Under the pieces are notes generated by a model. That model was not told the DNA's origin, did no database searches, and was given only the letters and a program-made list of their open reading frames with translations. Below are positions 1-9,600 of a stretch of DNA of 64,000 nucleotides, one piece after another. The translations under genes were made by a program, and so were the position numbers. The DNA is from Chloroflexaceae bacterium (GTDB lineage: Bacteria; Chloroflexota; Chloroflexia; Chloroflexales; Chloroflexaceae): positions 96,679 through 160,678 of the forward strand of contig JANWYD010000013.1 of assembly GCA_025057155.1 (NCBI GenBank). Direction: 5' to 3'. How positions within the stretch are numbered: the first letter of the stretch is position 1; each line of letters begins with the position of its first letter.

Positions 1-373
<373 letters not shown>

Positions 374-384
374 CTAGCGGTGCG

Positions 385-1629
385 TTAGAAGATTGTTGGA
401 ATCGCGCCGCTGGCGAGGATTTCGGCCGCCGCCCGATAGCCGCTCTCGATGGCGCCGTGGACGGTGGCGAGATGGCCGCCGGTGACGGTGGCTTCCCCGG
501 CGAAGTAGAGGGTTTCGGCCAGGGGAGCGGCGAGGATGGCGCGGGCGTCGCCCATGCTCACGGGGCTGTAGGTATAGGCTCCGAGGCTCCACGGATCGCG
601 CGACCAGTCAGCGAGACGCCCCCCCAGGCAGGCGGCGCGCGCATCGGCGCCGAAGAGCGCCGTCAGTTCGGCCAGGCCGGTGGCGATAGCGCCGGCTTCG
701 CCGCGAGCGGCCAGCCTGAGGGCTGCCGGGCCGCCCGCGTAGCCCATCAGGGTGGGCGTGGCGGCGCCGGGCGCGGGCCACCAGGTGACCACCTGCCCGT
801 CGGTGCTGAGCACAGTGAACTCGGGCCAGAGCTGGCGGTCAAACCAGAGGATCAGTTTGGTCACGTGCCCGACGCCGATAGCATGGAGCGCGGCCAGGCG
901 TTCGGCTGGCAACGGCGGGTCGAAGGCCGGGCGCCCGGCGCGAAGCACGCCAGCGGGCGCCGTGATCAGCGCGCGGCGGGCGGTCAGGGCCTCGCCGCGG
1001 GCCAGGCGCGCGACCACGGCCCCGGGCCGCCACACCAGACGCGCGACGGGCGCGCCGAGACGGATGGGCAGGCCGGCGGCCATGTGGTTGGTAAGGCAAT
1101 CGTAGCCGTCGAGGAGGTGGAAGTTGCCGGAACCATTCTGGCTCTCGGCACGTTCGCGAGCGATAGCTACGGCGCTGAGACGGGCCGGATCGGCCGCTTC
1201 GAGGTTGGCGAGCCAGCGCAGCACAAATTCACCGGCGGGATCGCCAGGTGTCGTGTGGCGAGCAATCAGTTCGGCCACGCTGACCTCGGGGCCATCGTAG
1301 GTGTTGACAAGCTCAAAAAGCTCGTAGGTGCGGGCAATGGCCGGATCGTCGGGCGACAGCAGGCGCCCGCCGCGAGCAAAGCGGCGACTGGTTCCCCAGG
1401 GCCGGGTACGCAGCCCGGCAGCCCGGATCTCCGTCCAGGTGCAGGCGCGATCGCCGTGAACAAACTCGGCGCCAAGTTCAACCGGACCGTAGGTGCGGTC
1501 GGTGGCGATGCGCCCGCCGACGCGCTCGCGGGCTTCCAGCACGCAGATGTGTTGACCAGCGGCTTGAAGTGCGCGAGCGGCGGCCAGGCCAGCGACGCCC
1601 GCGCCGATGATGAGGGTATCGTAGATCAT
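385..1629 (-). CDS. FAD-dependent amine oxidase family protein
   Basis: A 414-residue flavoprotein of the monoamine oxidase / phytoene desaturase superfamily. The N-terminus carries the FAD-binding Rossmann motif IIGAGVAGLAAARAL followed by EARERVGGRIATD, the GG-RI signature typical of amine oxidases. Near the C-terminus LYFAGEATVTGGHLATVHGA matches the second FAD-contact region. It probably oxidises an amine or a related substrate with FAD as cofactor, but the substrate cannot be read from sequence. No clear ribosome binding site precedes the start. Upstream, an inverted octamer array separates it from the lysR-nudix pair, so it may be transcribed separately. Family assignment is firm, function only general. 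Confidence 0.88.
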   Translation of the reverse strand: MIYDTLIIGAGVAGLAAARALQAAGQHICVLEARERVGGRIATDRTYGPVELGAEFVHGDRACTWTEIRAAGLRTRPWGTSRRFARGGRLLSPDDPAIARTYELFELVNTYDGPEVSVAELIARHTTPGDPAGEFVLRWLANLEAADPARLSAVAIARERAESQNGSGNFHLLDGYDCLTNHMAAGLPIRLGAPVARLVWRPGAVVARLARGEALTARRALITAPAGVLRAGRPAFDPPLPAERLAALHAIGVGHVTKLILWFDRQLWPEFTVLSTDGQVVTWWPAPGAATPTLMGYAGGPAALRLAARGEAGAIATGLAELTALFGADARAACLGGRLADWSRDPWSLGAYTYSPVSMGDARAILAAPLAETLYFAGEATVTGGHLATVHGAIESGYRAAAEILASGAIPTIF

Positions 1630-1696
1630 GACGTAACAGGGTATGGTTCAGGGGCGGATGCTCCAACGTCTCTCCGTCGCTCCACATATCCGGTCT

Positions 1697-1822
1697 GTAG
1701 AGGTGTGGAGGTGTGGAGCTGTGGAGATGTAGAGGTGTCAACTAGATGTCGAGCCAATTTGACATGCTCCCTATTGAAAGATGCTCTACACCTCCACAGC
1801 TCTACACCTCTACAGCTCCACA
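1697..1822. repeat. Octamer inverted-arm repeat, copy 1
   Basis: Tandem 8-base units of the form GAGGTGTG / GAGCTGTG / GAGATGTA run from 1697 to 1738. The complementary units (CTACACCT, CCACAGCT) run from 1784 to 1822, with about 45 bases between the arms. A transcript could fold into a long stem. The same architecture recurs at about 4922, 18516, 24452, 49134 and 62227. Confidence 0.85.
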
Positions 1823-1900
1823 ATAGCCGGTCCATACCACGACAGAGTTATCAAGGTCAGGCCCTGCGCCCTCGCGGCTGCTCGCGGCGAAATCAACGTA

Positions 1901-2878
1901 TCAGGCACCGTCGGCGTGCACCGGCAGCGCCTGGCGCTCGGCTTCCCCGGAGGCTGGTTGCAGGCCGGCGCGGGCGATGATCGCCCGACCCGGGGACCCG
2001 GTGAGAAAGGTGAACAGCGACTGGGCGGGTCCGGGGCCGCTACGCTCGCGAACGCGAACGATGAACCAGCCCAGATTGAGGGACGCGCCGGCGAGATCGA
2101 CGTGCCCCACGCCCTCGCCGCGGATCGGCGCGCAGCTTCGGGGCAAGAAAGCCAGCCCGAGACCGGCGCGCACGGCCTGCAACTGGGCGGTGGCGCTGTC
2201 GGTTTCCAGGCACGGGCGCAGATCAGCCACATTCACGCCGCGGCGCCGGAGGAGATCCTCGATCGCCCGGCGCAGGGCCGTGCCGCTACGGGGCAGGATG
2301 AGGGGATGCTCACACAATGTGGCAGGAGGAAGCTGCTCTTGCCTGAGCAGGGGATGGCCCGCCGGGGCCGCCAGGATCAGCGGTTCGGTGGCGAGGAGGG
2401 TCGATTCGAGACCGCGGCGGCGCTGCGGCTCCTGGAGCAGCGCCAGGTTCAGACTGCGGTTGGCAAGACCGTCCAGCAAGGCTTCAGTGGAGGCAACCAC
2501 GAGTTCCAGGCCGACACCCGGAAACTGCTCGTGAAAGCCGGCCAGCAGGCGCGGGAGCAGCCGCTCGCCGCCGCCCGGTGTACAGCCAAGCACCACACGC
2601 CCGGCCACCTGCCCTTTGAGCGCCATCAGCGTCTCTTCAGCCCGTTCGGCGAGGCGCACCAGCTCGCGGGCGCTGGCCAGCAACTCCTCACCGGCATGGG
2701 TAAGCACCATCCGCTGGCCCACACGCCGAAAGAGGCGGATGCCGCCCAGTTGCTCCTCCAGCGCGCGGATCTGCTGGCTCACCGCGGGCTGGGTCATATG
2801 CAGGGCCGCAGCGGCGGCGGAGTAATTCCCCGTGTCAACCACGGCGAGAAATGTGCGGAGATGGAACGTACTGAGCAT
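1901..2878 (-). CDS. LysR-family transcriptional regulator
   Basis: A 325-residue LysR-type regulator. The N-terminal winged helix-turn-helix reads FHLRTFLAVVDTGNYSAAAA then LHMTQPAVSQQIRALEEQLG, the classic LysR DNA-binding motif. The effector-binding domain follows (about residues 90-300). I place the start at ATG 2878 (MLSTFHLRTF) because it gives the standard LysR N-terminus; a longer reading frame upstream would only overlap the Nudix gene. Eight bases separate it from the Nudix stop codon, so the two are probably co-transcribed. The target genes and the inducer are unknown; CysB/CbbR-like roles are possible but not supported by context. Confidence 0.93.
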   Translation of the reverse strand: MLSTFHLRTFLAVVDTGNYSAAAAALHMTQPAVSQQIRALEEQLGGIRLFRRVGQRMVLTHAGEELLASARELVRLAERAEETLMALKGQVAGRVVLGCTPGGGERLLPRLLAGFHEQFPGVGLELVVASTEALLDGLANRSLNLALLQEPQRRRGLESTLLATEPLILAAPAGHPLLRQEQLPPATLCEHPLILPRSGTALRRAIEDLLRRRGVNVADLRPCLETDSATAQLQAVRAGLGLAFLPRSCAPIRGEGVGHVDLAGASLNLGWFIVRVRERSGPGPAQSLFTFLTGSPGRAIIARAGLQPASGEAERQALPVHADGA

Positions 2879-2885
2879 GGCGCAA

Positions 2886-3530
2886 TCACAACCCGGCGCG
2901 GCGCAGGCGGGCCACCAGTTCGCTGAGCAGCAGCGCGGTGGCGCCCCAGACCTTGTAGCCCTCGAGGGCGAAAAAGGGCACCCGCATGCGCAGGCCACGC
3001 CGTTCCCAGACCTCTTCCTGAACGGTCGCCGGGTCGAGCAGGATGCGCAGCGGCACACTGAAGGCCGCCTCAACCTCATCGGGATCGGGACGCAGATCGA
3101 GTTCGCTGCTGCTGAGGCCAACCACCGGGGTAAGCCGGTTGTTGCTGGGCGGAATGTAAAAGGATGTGAGCGTGCCCAGCACCTCGACATTCGATGGCCG
3201 GACGCCCAGTTCCTCCCAGGCTTCGCGCAGCGCCGTGCCGACCGGTCCGCCATCATCAGGATCGGTGCCGCCCCCCGGCAGCGAGACCTCGCCGCGGTGG
3301 GTAGTCAGGCGGGCAGAGCGGACCGTGAGGGGCATCCACAGTTCGCCTTCGCTCGGGTAGAACAGCACAAGCACGGCCGCTTCGCGCGGCGTCACGCCAG
3401 GGGGAGGATGCATGGGCCGGATGATAGCGCCACTGAGATCGCGCAGAATGAGCAGTTCTTCGATAGCGACCGGCGCCGGATCGACCATCGCCCGGCGCAG
3501 CGCGTCTATTTGTTGCTCCAGATGAGCCAT
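2886..3530 (-). CDS. Nudix hydrolase, CoA-pyrophosphatase-like
   Basis: A 214-residue Nudix protein. The Nudix helix region reads PGGGTDPDDGGPVGTALREA followed by WEELGV, with the REXXEE core intact. The flanking GEVSLPGGG and the LTPVVG segment resemble the coenzyme A diphosphatase subgroup (NudL/YeaB type), which hydrolyses CoA to 3',5'-ADP and phosphopantetheine. The canonical glutamate of the first Nudix position is replaced by Asp/Gly spacing, as is common in that subgroup. It is the upstream partner of the lysR gene. No strong ribosome binding site is visible before ATG 3530. Substrate assignment is by family resemblance only. Confidence 0.88.
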   Translation of the reverse strand: MAHLEQQIDALRRAMVDPAPVAIEELLILRDLSGAIIRPMHPPPGVTPREAAVLVLFYPSEGELWMPLTVRSARLTTHRGEVSLPGGGTDPDDGGPVGTALREAWEELGVRPSNVEVLGTLTSFYIPPSNNRLTPVVGLSSSELDLRPDPDEVEAAFSVPLRILLDPATVQEEVWERRGLRMRVPFFALEGYKVWGATALLLSELVARLRRAGL

Positions 3531-3565
3531 GGCTCAGATATGGCTACCTCGGCGTGAAGCACGAA

Positions 3566-3580
3566 GGGAAACCAGGTTGC
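3566..3580. repeat. GAAACC/GGTT palindromic repeat
   Basis: A degenerate copy of the dispersed intergenic palindrome whose consensus is GGGGAAACCAGGTTTCCCCG. It lies between the Nudix and phosphoesterase genes, and its right arm is imperfect. Confidence 0.6.
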
Positions 3581-3722
3581 CGTTTGCCCCTTATCCGCCG
3601 CGAGCGCCGGGACGGTCAGAACATCTGCTCGGAGAGCGGTTTGTTCGTAGCGGGACGGGCGCCTCCTGCACATCGCTCCTTCCGTCTACCAGGGCATAGC
3701 AGGGGCGACCGGCCGGTCGCCC

Positions 3723-4676
3723 CTACCTGTCCGTCCCTGAAGTTATAGGGGGATAACCCCAGGCGCCAGACGGAGGCGGGTAAGAAAAGCGGCTCTCCCC
3801 GCGTCCCGGCCAGGATGAGCGAACATCTTCCATTTCATCAACGATCTGCCGGAGCGTGGCGGGATCGCCGTTGCGACGAGGAAAGCTATAGCTTGCCACA
3901 GGCACAAAGGCATCGGCGCCAGCCTGGTACAACAGTTGGGTAATACGAATGCTCCCAGTATCGATGTCAATCAGGTTGCAGGAGTTCTTGCCATGCTCGC
4001 GACCCTTGCCGCGTCGCGAGGTGGTGGTGCCGCTCTGGCAGATGATCGTCCCCCGGCGCAGATCAGGACTGACGTCACGGGTATGGCCGACGTAGGCGAC
4101 GTGAACGTGGCCGCACAGCAGCAATTCTGCGCCCAGTTCGTCGAGCAGGCGCACGGCAGAGCGAGGGTTGCTTATCACCCGGTTGCGGCGCTGGCCAGGC
4201 GGGTTGACGACCGGGTGGTGCCAGACCACCACTTTGCACACCTCAGGCGGATAGCCGCGAAGCCGCTGCCGCAGCGCGTCTGCCTGGCTGCGGCTGAGTC
4301 TCCCCCCATCGGATGTCAGGCCATGGGCGGTGCAGGCGCCAACTACGACGAGTCCAGGGCGCTCGAAGACCGGGTTGAGGTCGCCGCTAATATGGCGGCG
4401 GTACCGCCCAAGGGGGTCGAACAGCCGGAGGTGCAGGTTGTAGAGCGGCACATCGTGATTGCCCGGCACAACGAGTTGCGGGCCGGGCAGAGCCGCGCGC
4501 AAGGCTCTGGCGACGAGCCAATGAGTAGCAATATCGGCGCGCTGCACCAGGTCGCCGGAGATAACCACCAGGTCCGGTTTCAGGGTCGGCGCCTGACGGA
4601 TCAAACACTCGGCGATTGCATGGTGAAATGGCGGGCCGGCGTGGAGGTCCGAGACGTGCAGGATCCGGTGGCGCAC
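3723..4676 (-). CDS. Calcineurin-like metallophosphoesterase (CpdA-like)
   Basis: A 317-residue metallophosphoesterase. The motifs run in family order: HVSDLHAG (metal ligands D and H), VVISGDLVQ, VVPGNHD, VVVWHHP and LLCGHVHVAYVG. This GD-x-GNH(D/E)-H-GHxH set defines the calcineurin-like fold with a binuclear metal centre. It resembles 3',5'-cyclic nucleotide phosphodiesterase CpdA, but the substrate is not proven. The start is GTG at 4676, three bases after the stop of a 45-residue membrane protein gene, which suggests translational coupling in one operon. The last 40 or so residues are proline- and glycine-rich and look unstructured. Confidence 0.9.
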   Translation of the reverse strand: MRHRILHVSDLHAGPPFHHAIAECLIRQAPTLKPDLVVISGDLVQRADIATHWLVARALRAALPGPQLVVPGNHDVPLYNLHLRLFDPLGRYRRHISGDLNPVFERPGLVVVGACTAHGLTSDGGRLSRSQADALRQRLRGYPPEVCKVVVWHHPVVNPPGQRRNRVISNPRSAVRLLDELGAELLLCGHVHVAYVGHTRDVSPDLRRGTIICQSGTTTSRRGKGREHGKNSCNLIDIDTGSIRITQLLYQAGADAFVPVASYSFPRRNGDPATLRQIVDEMEDVRSSWPGRGESRFSYPPPSGAWGYPPITSGTDR

Positions 4677-4679
4677 GCG

Positions 4680-4817
4680 CTACTCCTCGGCGGGCGGCGT
4701 CGCCGCGGCCGTAGCCTTCTCCCGCATAAGGCCCAGGAACGCCCGCGCAATCAAAATGGCCTCGATGGCCAGAGCGACAAGGAAGCCATAGCGGACAATC
4801 AGGGCGAGGGTGTACAT
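4680..4817 (-). CDS. Small single-span membrane protein (45 aa)
   Basis: A short reading frame starting MYTLALIVRYGFLVALAIEA, then ILIARAFLGLM and a charged tail with an AAATPPAEE end. Residues 3-32 form one hydrophobic helix, so it is probably a membrane microprotein. Its stop codon lies three bases before the GTG start of the metallophosphoesterase, consistent with an operon. I recognise no family. It could recruit the phosphoesterase to the membrane, but that is only inference from position. Confidence 0.55.
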   Translation of the reverse strand: MYTLALIVRYGFLVALAIEAILIARAFLGLMREKATAAATPPAEE

Positions 4818-5134
4818 ACAGGCTCCGAACCAGGCGCCTGACAGGCGCATACACGCGCTATGTAAGGAGTGCGATGTGGCCTATTGTAGCACGGCCCGGC
4901 GGCAGGCGCTAGAGCCATCCCGAGGTGTAGAGGTGTGGAGGTGTGGAGGTGTGGAGGTATGCAGGTGTGGAGCAGTAGAGCGCTCGATCAGCCGATAGGC
5001 GCTCTGCCGGGGGCCTGGTTCCACCTCGCAGGACCATCCGGTTTTCATCCCGGCAGTTCCACACCTCTACACTTCTACAAAGCGGTTATGTGAAGTGGAA
5101 GGCAGCAGTTATGCCACGAAGGCAGCCTCTGAAC
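4818..5134. other. Gene-free stretch with octamer repeats
   Basis: About 317 bases between the small membrane protein and the secreted repeat protein. I see no coding potential. The content is the octamer inverted-arm repeat (4922-4980 and 5056-5079) and unremarkable flanking sequence. Confidence 0.7.
4922..5080. repeat. Octamer inverted-arm repeat, copy 2
   Basis: The left arm, 4922-4980, has about seven tandem units (GAGGTGTA, GAGGTGTG repeated, GAGGTATG, CAGGTGTG). The shorter right arm, 5056-5079, carries the complement (CCACACCTCTACACTTCTAC). It is the longest uninterrupted unit array of the six copies together with the one at 62227. Confidence 0.85.
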
Positions 5135-6265
5135 TTAACGCTGTTCCCAGTAGCTGTAGTGTGACCCGAAGACCCAGACCTGGTTGGTTTCCAGCAGGTG
5201 CACTACAAGCCCTCCGCCGCCAAAGAATTGCACGTTGGCGCGTTCGGCGCGTTCGGGAGCGGTGCCATAGCCGATCCACTGGCCCTGGCCCCGGCTGCCG
5301 TACCAGATCTTGTAGAAGCCCCGCACGGGCACGTACAGTCCAGGAGGCGGATCGGCGGCGGGAGGCAGCGGTTCGCCTTCCTGATACCTGTCGTCGGTAA
5401 GGAAATACGACGGTTCAGGCGCAGGACGTCCAGCGTCTTTGATCACGACGATCACACGGCGCCCTTCGCCCAGATCGAGCCAGATCATCGCGCCGTGCTG
5501 GAAGGGTTGAAAGGCCGCCGGGATGCCAGCATAGGCCCGATCAGGGCAAAACAACGAGTTACGGAAGCGACTCTCGGCAATCCGCACCTCCAGGCCGAAG
5601 GCCACTGGACGAATGGGGTCGGCGCAGGAGGGCACGTTACGTGCATTGAGGAGGTCGCGTCCAAGCAACCCCAGCAGCACTTCGTAGGGCGTGCCGGCCA
5701 GTTCGGTATGGTGCTCCATGCGCCGGCGCTCAAAGTACTGCACCGTTCCTGTCCAGCTCTCCAGAGTTTCGACGCGCGGCTCGCTGATGGGGTACCCGAA
5801 GCGCATCAGGCCGCCGTTGCGTTCCCAGTAACGCAGGAAGAGGCCGCAGAGACTGTGGCCGGTTGCGGGGAAGAAGCGGCAACCGTGCGTCGGACCGACA
5901 GGGCCGGGCAGGGTCTGCCAGGGGCGGGCCTGCAACTCCAGAATGCGGGCCCCCAGGCGCCCGGCCAGGACGCCCAGGCCCTCATTGCTGTGGTCCTCCA
6001 GACGGTCGCGTTCAAACCACTGGACCGGGCCGGTCCAGATGCCCTCAACGGTTTCGATGCGTTGCTCGCTGATCGGATACCCGAACACGGCCAGGCCGCC
6101 ATTACGCTCCCAGTAGTCGAGGATACGTCCAGAGACGCAGTAGCCGGTTTCGGGGAAGCAGCGGGTGCGTGCCAGGGCCCGCGCGGGGACGGCGGCGGTC
6201 AGGGTCGCCAGCAGCACGAGGGCCAGCGACAGGATGACGGCGATGCGAAGCATGCGGTGGCACAT
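5135..6265 (-). CDS. Secreted protein with two YWERNGG repeats
   Basis: A 376-residue exported protein of unknown function. The start MCHRMLRIAV is preceded by AGGAGG six bases upstream; a hydrophobic signal peptide ends near residue 30 (VPARALA). Two repeats of about 57 residues follow. The first begins CFPETGYCVSGRILDYWERN, the second CRFFPATGHSLCGLFLRYWE; both continue NGGL..FGYPISE and end in W(T)G.VQ(W/Y)FER.R.E.H. Paired cysteines suggest disulfides. The C-terminal half has its own fold with conserved tryptophans. Proteins with this repeat are familiar from Chloroflexota as envelope or extracellular proteins, but no activity is established. Confidence 0.8.
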   Translation of the reverse strand: MCHRMLRIAVILSLALVLLATLTAAVPARALARTRCFPETGYCVSGRILDYWERNGGLAVFGYPISEQRIETVEGIWTGPVQWFERDRLEDHSNEGLGVLAGRLGARILELQARPWQTLPGPVGPTHGCRFFPATGHSLCGLFLRYWERNGGLMRFGYPISEPRVETLESWTGTVQYFERRRMEHHTELAGTPYEVLLGLLGRDLLNARNVPSCADPIRPVAFGLEVRIAESRFRNSLFCPDRAYAGIPAAFQPFQHGAMIWLDLGEGRRVIVVIKDAGRPAPEPSYFLTDDRYQEGEPLPPAADPPPGLYVPVRGFYKIWYGSRGQGQWIGYGTAPERAERANVQFFGGGGLVVHLLETNQVWVFGSHYSYWEQR

Positions 6266-6412
6266 ACGGGCCTCCTGCGGTCAAGACCCCTTCAGCGCGC
6301 CGAGATTTGCGAGCGGAAGGAAGCCGCGATGCGCCTTGATGGTACCACCGGCGGCGGCCGGAAGCGATGGCGCTTTCCTCGCATGCACCTCAGGAGAACC
6401 TGATGGCAACCT

Positions 6413-6433
6413 GGGGAAACCAGGTTTCCCCCC
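6413..6433. repeat. GAAACC/GGTTTC palindromic repeat, near-consensus copy
   Basis: GGGGAAACCAGGTTTCCCCC forms a nearly perfect palindrome and is followed by a CGCGCCCCTGCC-type tail, as at several other sites in the window. Confidence 0.75.
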
Positions 6434-6479
6434 GCGCCCCTGCCAGAAGGTGAGGTTTTTGGGCCGGGTCGCCATAATG

Positions 6480-6619
6480 TAGTCTGTGAACAAAGTTTTT
6501 CGCTCAACCCCGCCCCCTCCCCAACTCTCCCCCGCTGGAGGAGGGAGCCGGGCGCCTCCCCCCAACGGGGGGAGGTTGGGAGGGGGGCGGAATTGCCAGG
6601 AAACTTCATTTACAGACTA
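6480..6619. repeat. Palindromic mini-element with inverted ends, copy 1
   Basis: The ends are inverted copies of TAGTCTGT(G/A)AA...AAGTTT (left 6480-6499; right complement ends at 6619). The interior is a C-rich arm (CCCCCTCCCC type) followed by its G-rich complement around CGGGCGCC. Size and architecture resemble a non-autonomous MITE, but no transposase or target duplication is evident. Related copies lie at about 55458 and 60838. Confidence 0.75.
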
Positions 6620-6691
6620 ATAAGACCGTAATGCGCGCAGAGCCCTCAAAGTACGGTAATCGAAAATCCAGAATCAACATCCAGAATGGCC

Positions 6692-9600
6692 TTAGCGGAT
6701 CTCCCAGCGCGAACCGCGCGGGGTCTTGGTCACCTCGATATGGGTTGGAAAACGGTCCTTCAGGTCATCAATATGGGTGATCACGATGATGCGCTTGAAG
6801 TCCTCTTGCACGCTGGTGATGGCCTCGACCATGCGTTCGCGCCCGACAGCGTCGAGGACGCCGAAGCCCTCGTCAATCACCAGGGTTTCGAGGCGAGCGC
6901 CAGCGCGGCGGGCAAGGAGGCGCGAGAGGGCGATGCGGATGGCGAAGTTGGCGCGCATGGCTTCGCCGCCGCTGAAGGCGTCGTAGACCCGCGTGCCGAG
7001 GGCGTCAGCGATGCGGATCTCCAGGGTCTCGACAGTGTCGCCCTTTTTGGTGTCGCGCTGCATCTCGAAGCTGACGTGCATCTGGTTATCGGTCATGCGA
7101 CCGAGGAGGCGATTGGCTTCATCTTCGATCTGGGGGATGGCGGTTTCGATGAGCATGGCCTGCACGCCTTTTTTGCCAAACGCTTCGGCGAGTTCAGCGA
7201 AGAGGCTGTAGCGTTCCTGCAGGGCGCGTTCTTCGGAGCGGGCCTGCTCCAGCTCAGCGGCGGCGGCGCGAGCCTGGCGCAGGTAGGAGCTTTTCTCGGC
7301 GTGATCACGCCGGGCGGCCTGCAACTCGCGGTCGGTGGCGCTCAGGGCCTGCCGGAGTTCGGCCAGCTGCGACTGCGTGCGGGGCAATTCGCGCAACTCC
7401 TGTTCCAGCAGGGCATCTTCGCGGGTCAGACGCTCAACATCGGCGGCGTCGCGGGCGCGCAGTTCTTCGTTCTGAAGGAGGATGGCGCGGTCGCGATTGA
7501 GGCCCTCCTGGGCGACGACCAGGGCGCGCTCTTCGTCCTCCCAGCGGCGGAGGGCGCGGGCCTGCTCGCGAGCGGCGGCGTGGGCCTCCGGGTCGTAGCC
7601 CAGGGCTTCGATCTCGGCGCGCACGGCCAGACCCTCGTCGCGCACCGCGTGGGCGAAGTCGTTGGTGTCAATCACGCGCTGTAGTTCGGCAACCTCGGCG
7701 GTCAGCGCCGGCAGGTCCTTCAGTTCGGCCTCGATGTGCCGCAGTTCCTCGCGATAGGCCTCCTGGCGACCTTCGAGTTGCCCGCGGCTGTGGAGTTGCC
7801 GGTCGAGTTCCGCCAGGCGTTCGTCGAGCATGCGGCGCATCTGGGCCAGTTCCTGCGGATCGCCCAGCAGGTCGAGGTCGGCGGCGATGGCCGCCAGCTC
7901 GGCCTGGGTGGGGGGGTCAATCGCATCGGCAGCGAGGTTGGCGCGCAGCTCATCCAGTTCGGCGCGGCGCGCGGCGGCTTCGGCGCGCCAGGCGGGAACG
8001 GCTTCCAGTTGCCGCTCCAGGCTCTCGACGCGCGCCGCCGAGGCGCGGAGGCTGTTCATCTTCGCTTCAAGCTCGGCGATGGTGTCACGGGCGGCGGCAA
8101 GCTCCGTCTCTGCCTGCCGCCCGTCGCGGCGCGCAACGGCTTCGGCTTCCCGCAGGCGTTCCAACTCGGCCTCGTAGTGGCGGCGGGCCTCGGCGATGCC
8201 CTCGGCTCCCAGGGTCGAGCCACAGACCGGGCAGACCCCGGCGCCTTCGTCGAGGAGGGCCTGGTTGCGTTCGAGCTTTTCGCGCTCATTCCGGGCGGCC
8301 TGCGCGGCGGCGCGCAGGGCGCTGAGGCGCTCAAGCGCGGTCTGCGCGGCAGCCCTCAGAGTGACGAGACGATCACCGGCTTCGTCCAGAGCGGTCTGGT
8401 CGGCGCGAGCCGCCGCCAGCTCGGCCCGCCAGCGCTCCGCCTGAACCAGTTGAGCCTCAAGGCGTTCCAGCTCAACGCGACGAGTGTCGCAAGCGGTTTG
8501 CAGGGCCTCGCGGCGGGCCTGAAGGGTCGCGGTGAGGCTCACGCGGCGGCGCAGCAAATCGTCGATCTGCGCCGCCTGCCGGGCCAGGCTCTCGGCCTCG
8601 CCGGCACAGCGGGCGCGTTCGGCGACGAGGGGCGCAAGAGCGTCGAGGGTCCTGGCGAGGCCATCAAGTTCGGCAAGGAGCATTTCGCGGCGCATCGCCT
8701 TGCGAGCGAGATCCTCCCGCCGGGCCTGGGCAGCGTGCAGGCGTTCGCGCAGCTTCGCCTTTTCCTCGGCGAACTGCTGGCGCAGATCGGCGTGGCGCCG
8801 TGACAACTCCTCATAGCGCTCGCGCAGGACATCCTGCCGTTCGACCTCGGCGCGGGCAGCGGCCAGAGCGCGCAGGCCGGCGTGGATCTCATCGCTCCGG
8901 GCGAGCAGCGTCTCGGCGCTGGCGATGCGGGCGCGCAATGCGGCCAGGTCCTGCTCGCGCCGCGTCAGATCGGCGCGGCGTTCGGCCAGGAGACGCTGCA
9001 CTTCCTTACGCCGTTCAGCGCGCGTCTCCAGGAGACGCAGACGCTCGGCGGCGGCGGCGTGCTCATCGCGTGTCCGGGCGTAACGCTCCTCGACCCGGGC
9101 GACGTGCGTCTCCGCGGCCAGCACCTGCTCTTCCCAGAAGGGCGCCTGATCGGCCTGCGCGCTGAGGTGGCTGATGCGTCCCCGGAGACCCTTCAATTGA
9201 TCGTCAATGGCCCTGGCGCGTTCCCTGGCCCGTGTTTCCAGCGCGGCGTACTCGCCGAGATCGAGGATATCCGCAAGCACTTGCTTGCGTTCGGCGGGAG
9301 TGCGGGCGGTAAACTCATCGGCGCGACCCTGGAGCAAGAATGAGGCGTTGATGAAGGTCTGGTACGACATACGCAGCAGCGTGTTGATCTGCTGCTGCGT
9401 TTCGCGCACGCCATGCTCGCCGACAGGGCGCCAGCGTTCGCCATCGTGCACGAACAGATCGAGCTGGCTTTTGCCGGGGGTCTGGCCGCCGCGCCTGCCC
9501 ACCCCGCCGCGCTGGCGGGCGCGGCGCACGCGGTAGCGTTGCGGCCCCAGGCAAAACTCCAGATCCACAAACATTTCGCTGGCGCCCTGGGAGATCAGGT

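Larger units (their letters stand above)
6266..6691. other. Gene-free stretch with palindrome and inverted-end element
   Basis: About 425 bases between the secreted protein and the SbcC-type gene. I see no gene. It holds the GGGGAAACCAGGTTTCCCC palindrome (6413-6433) and the 140-bp inverted-end element (6480-6619). Confidence 0.7.

Noticed and set aside
4922..4984. CRISPR array
   Set aside because: The period is about 8 bases and there are no spacers; it is a tandem octamer array.
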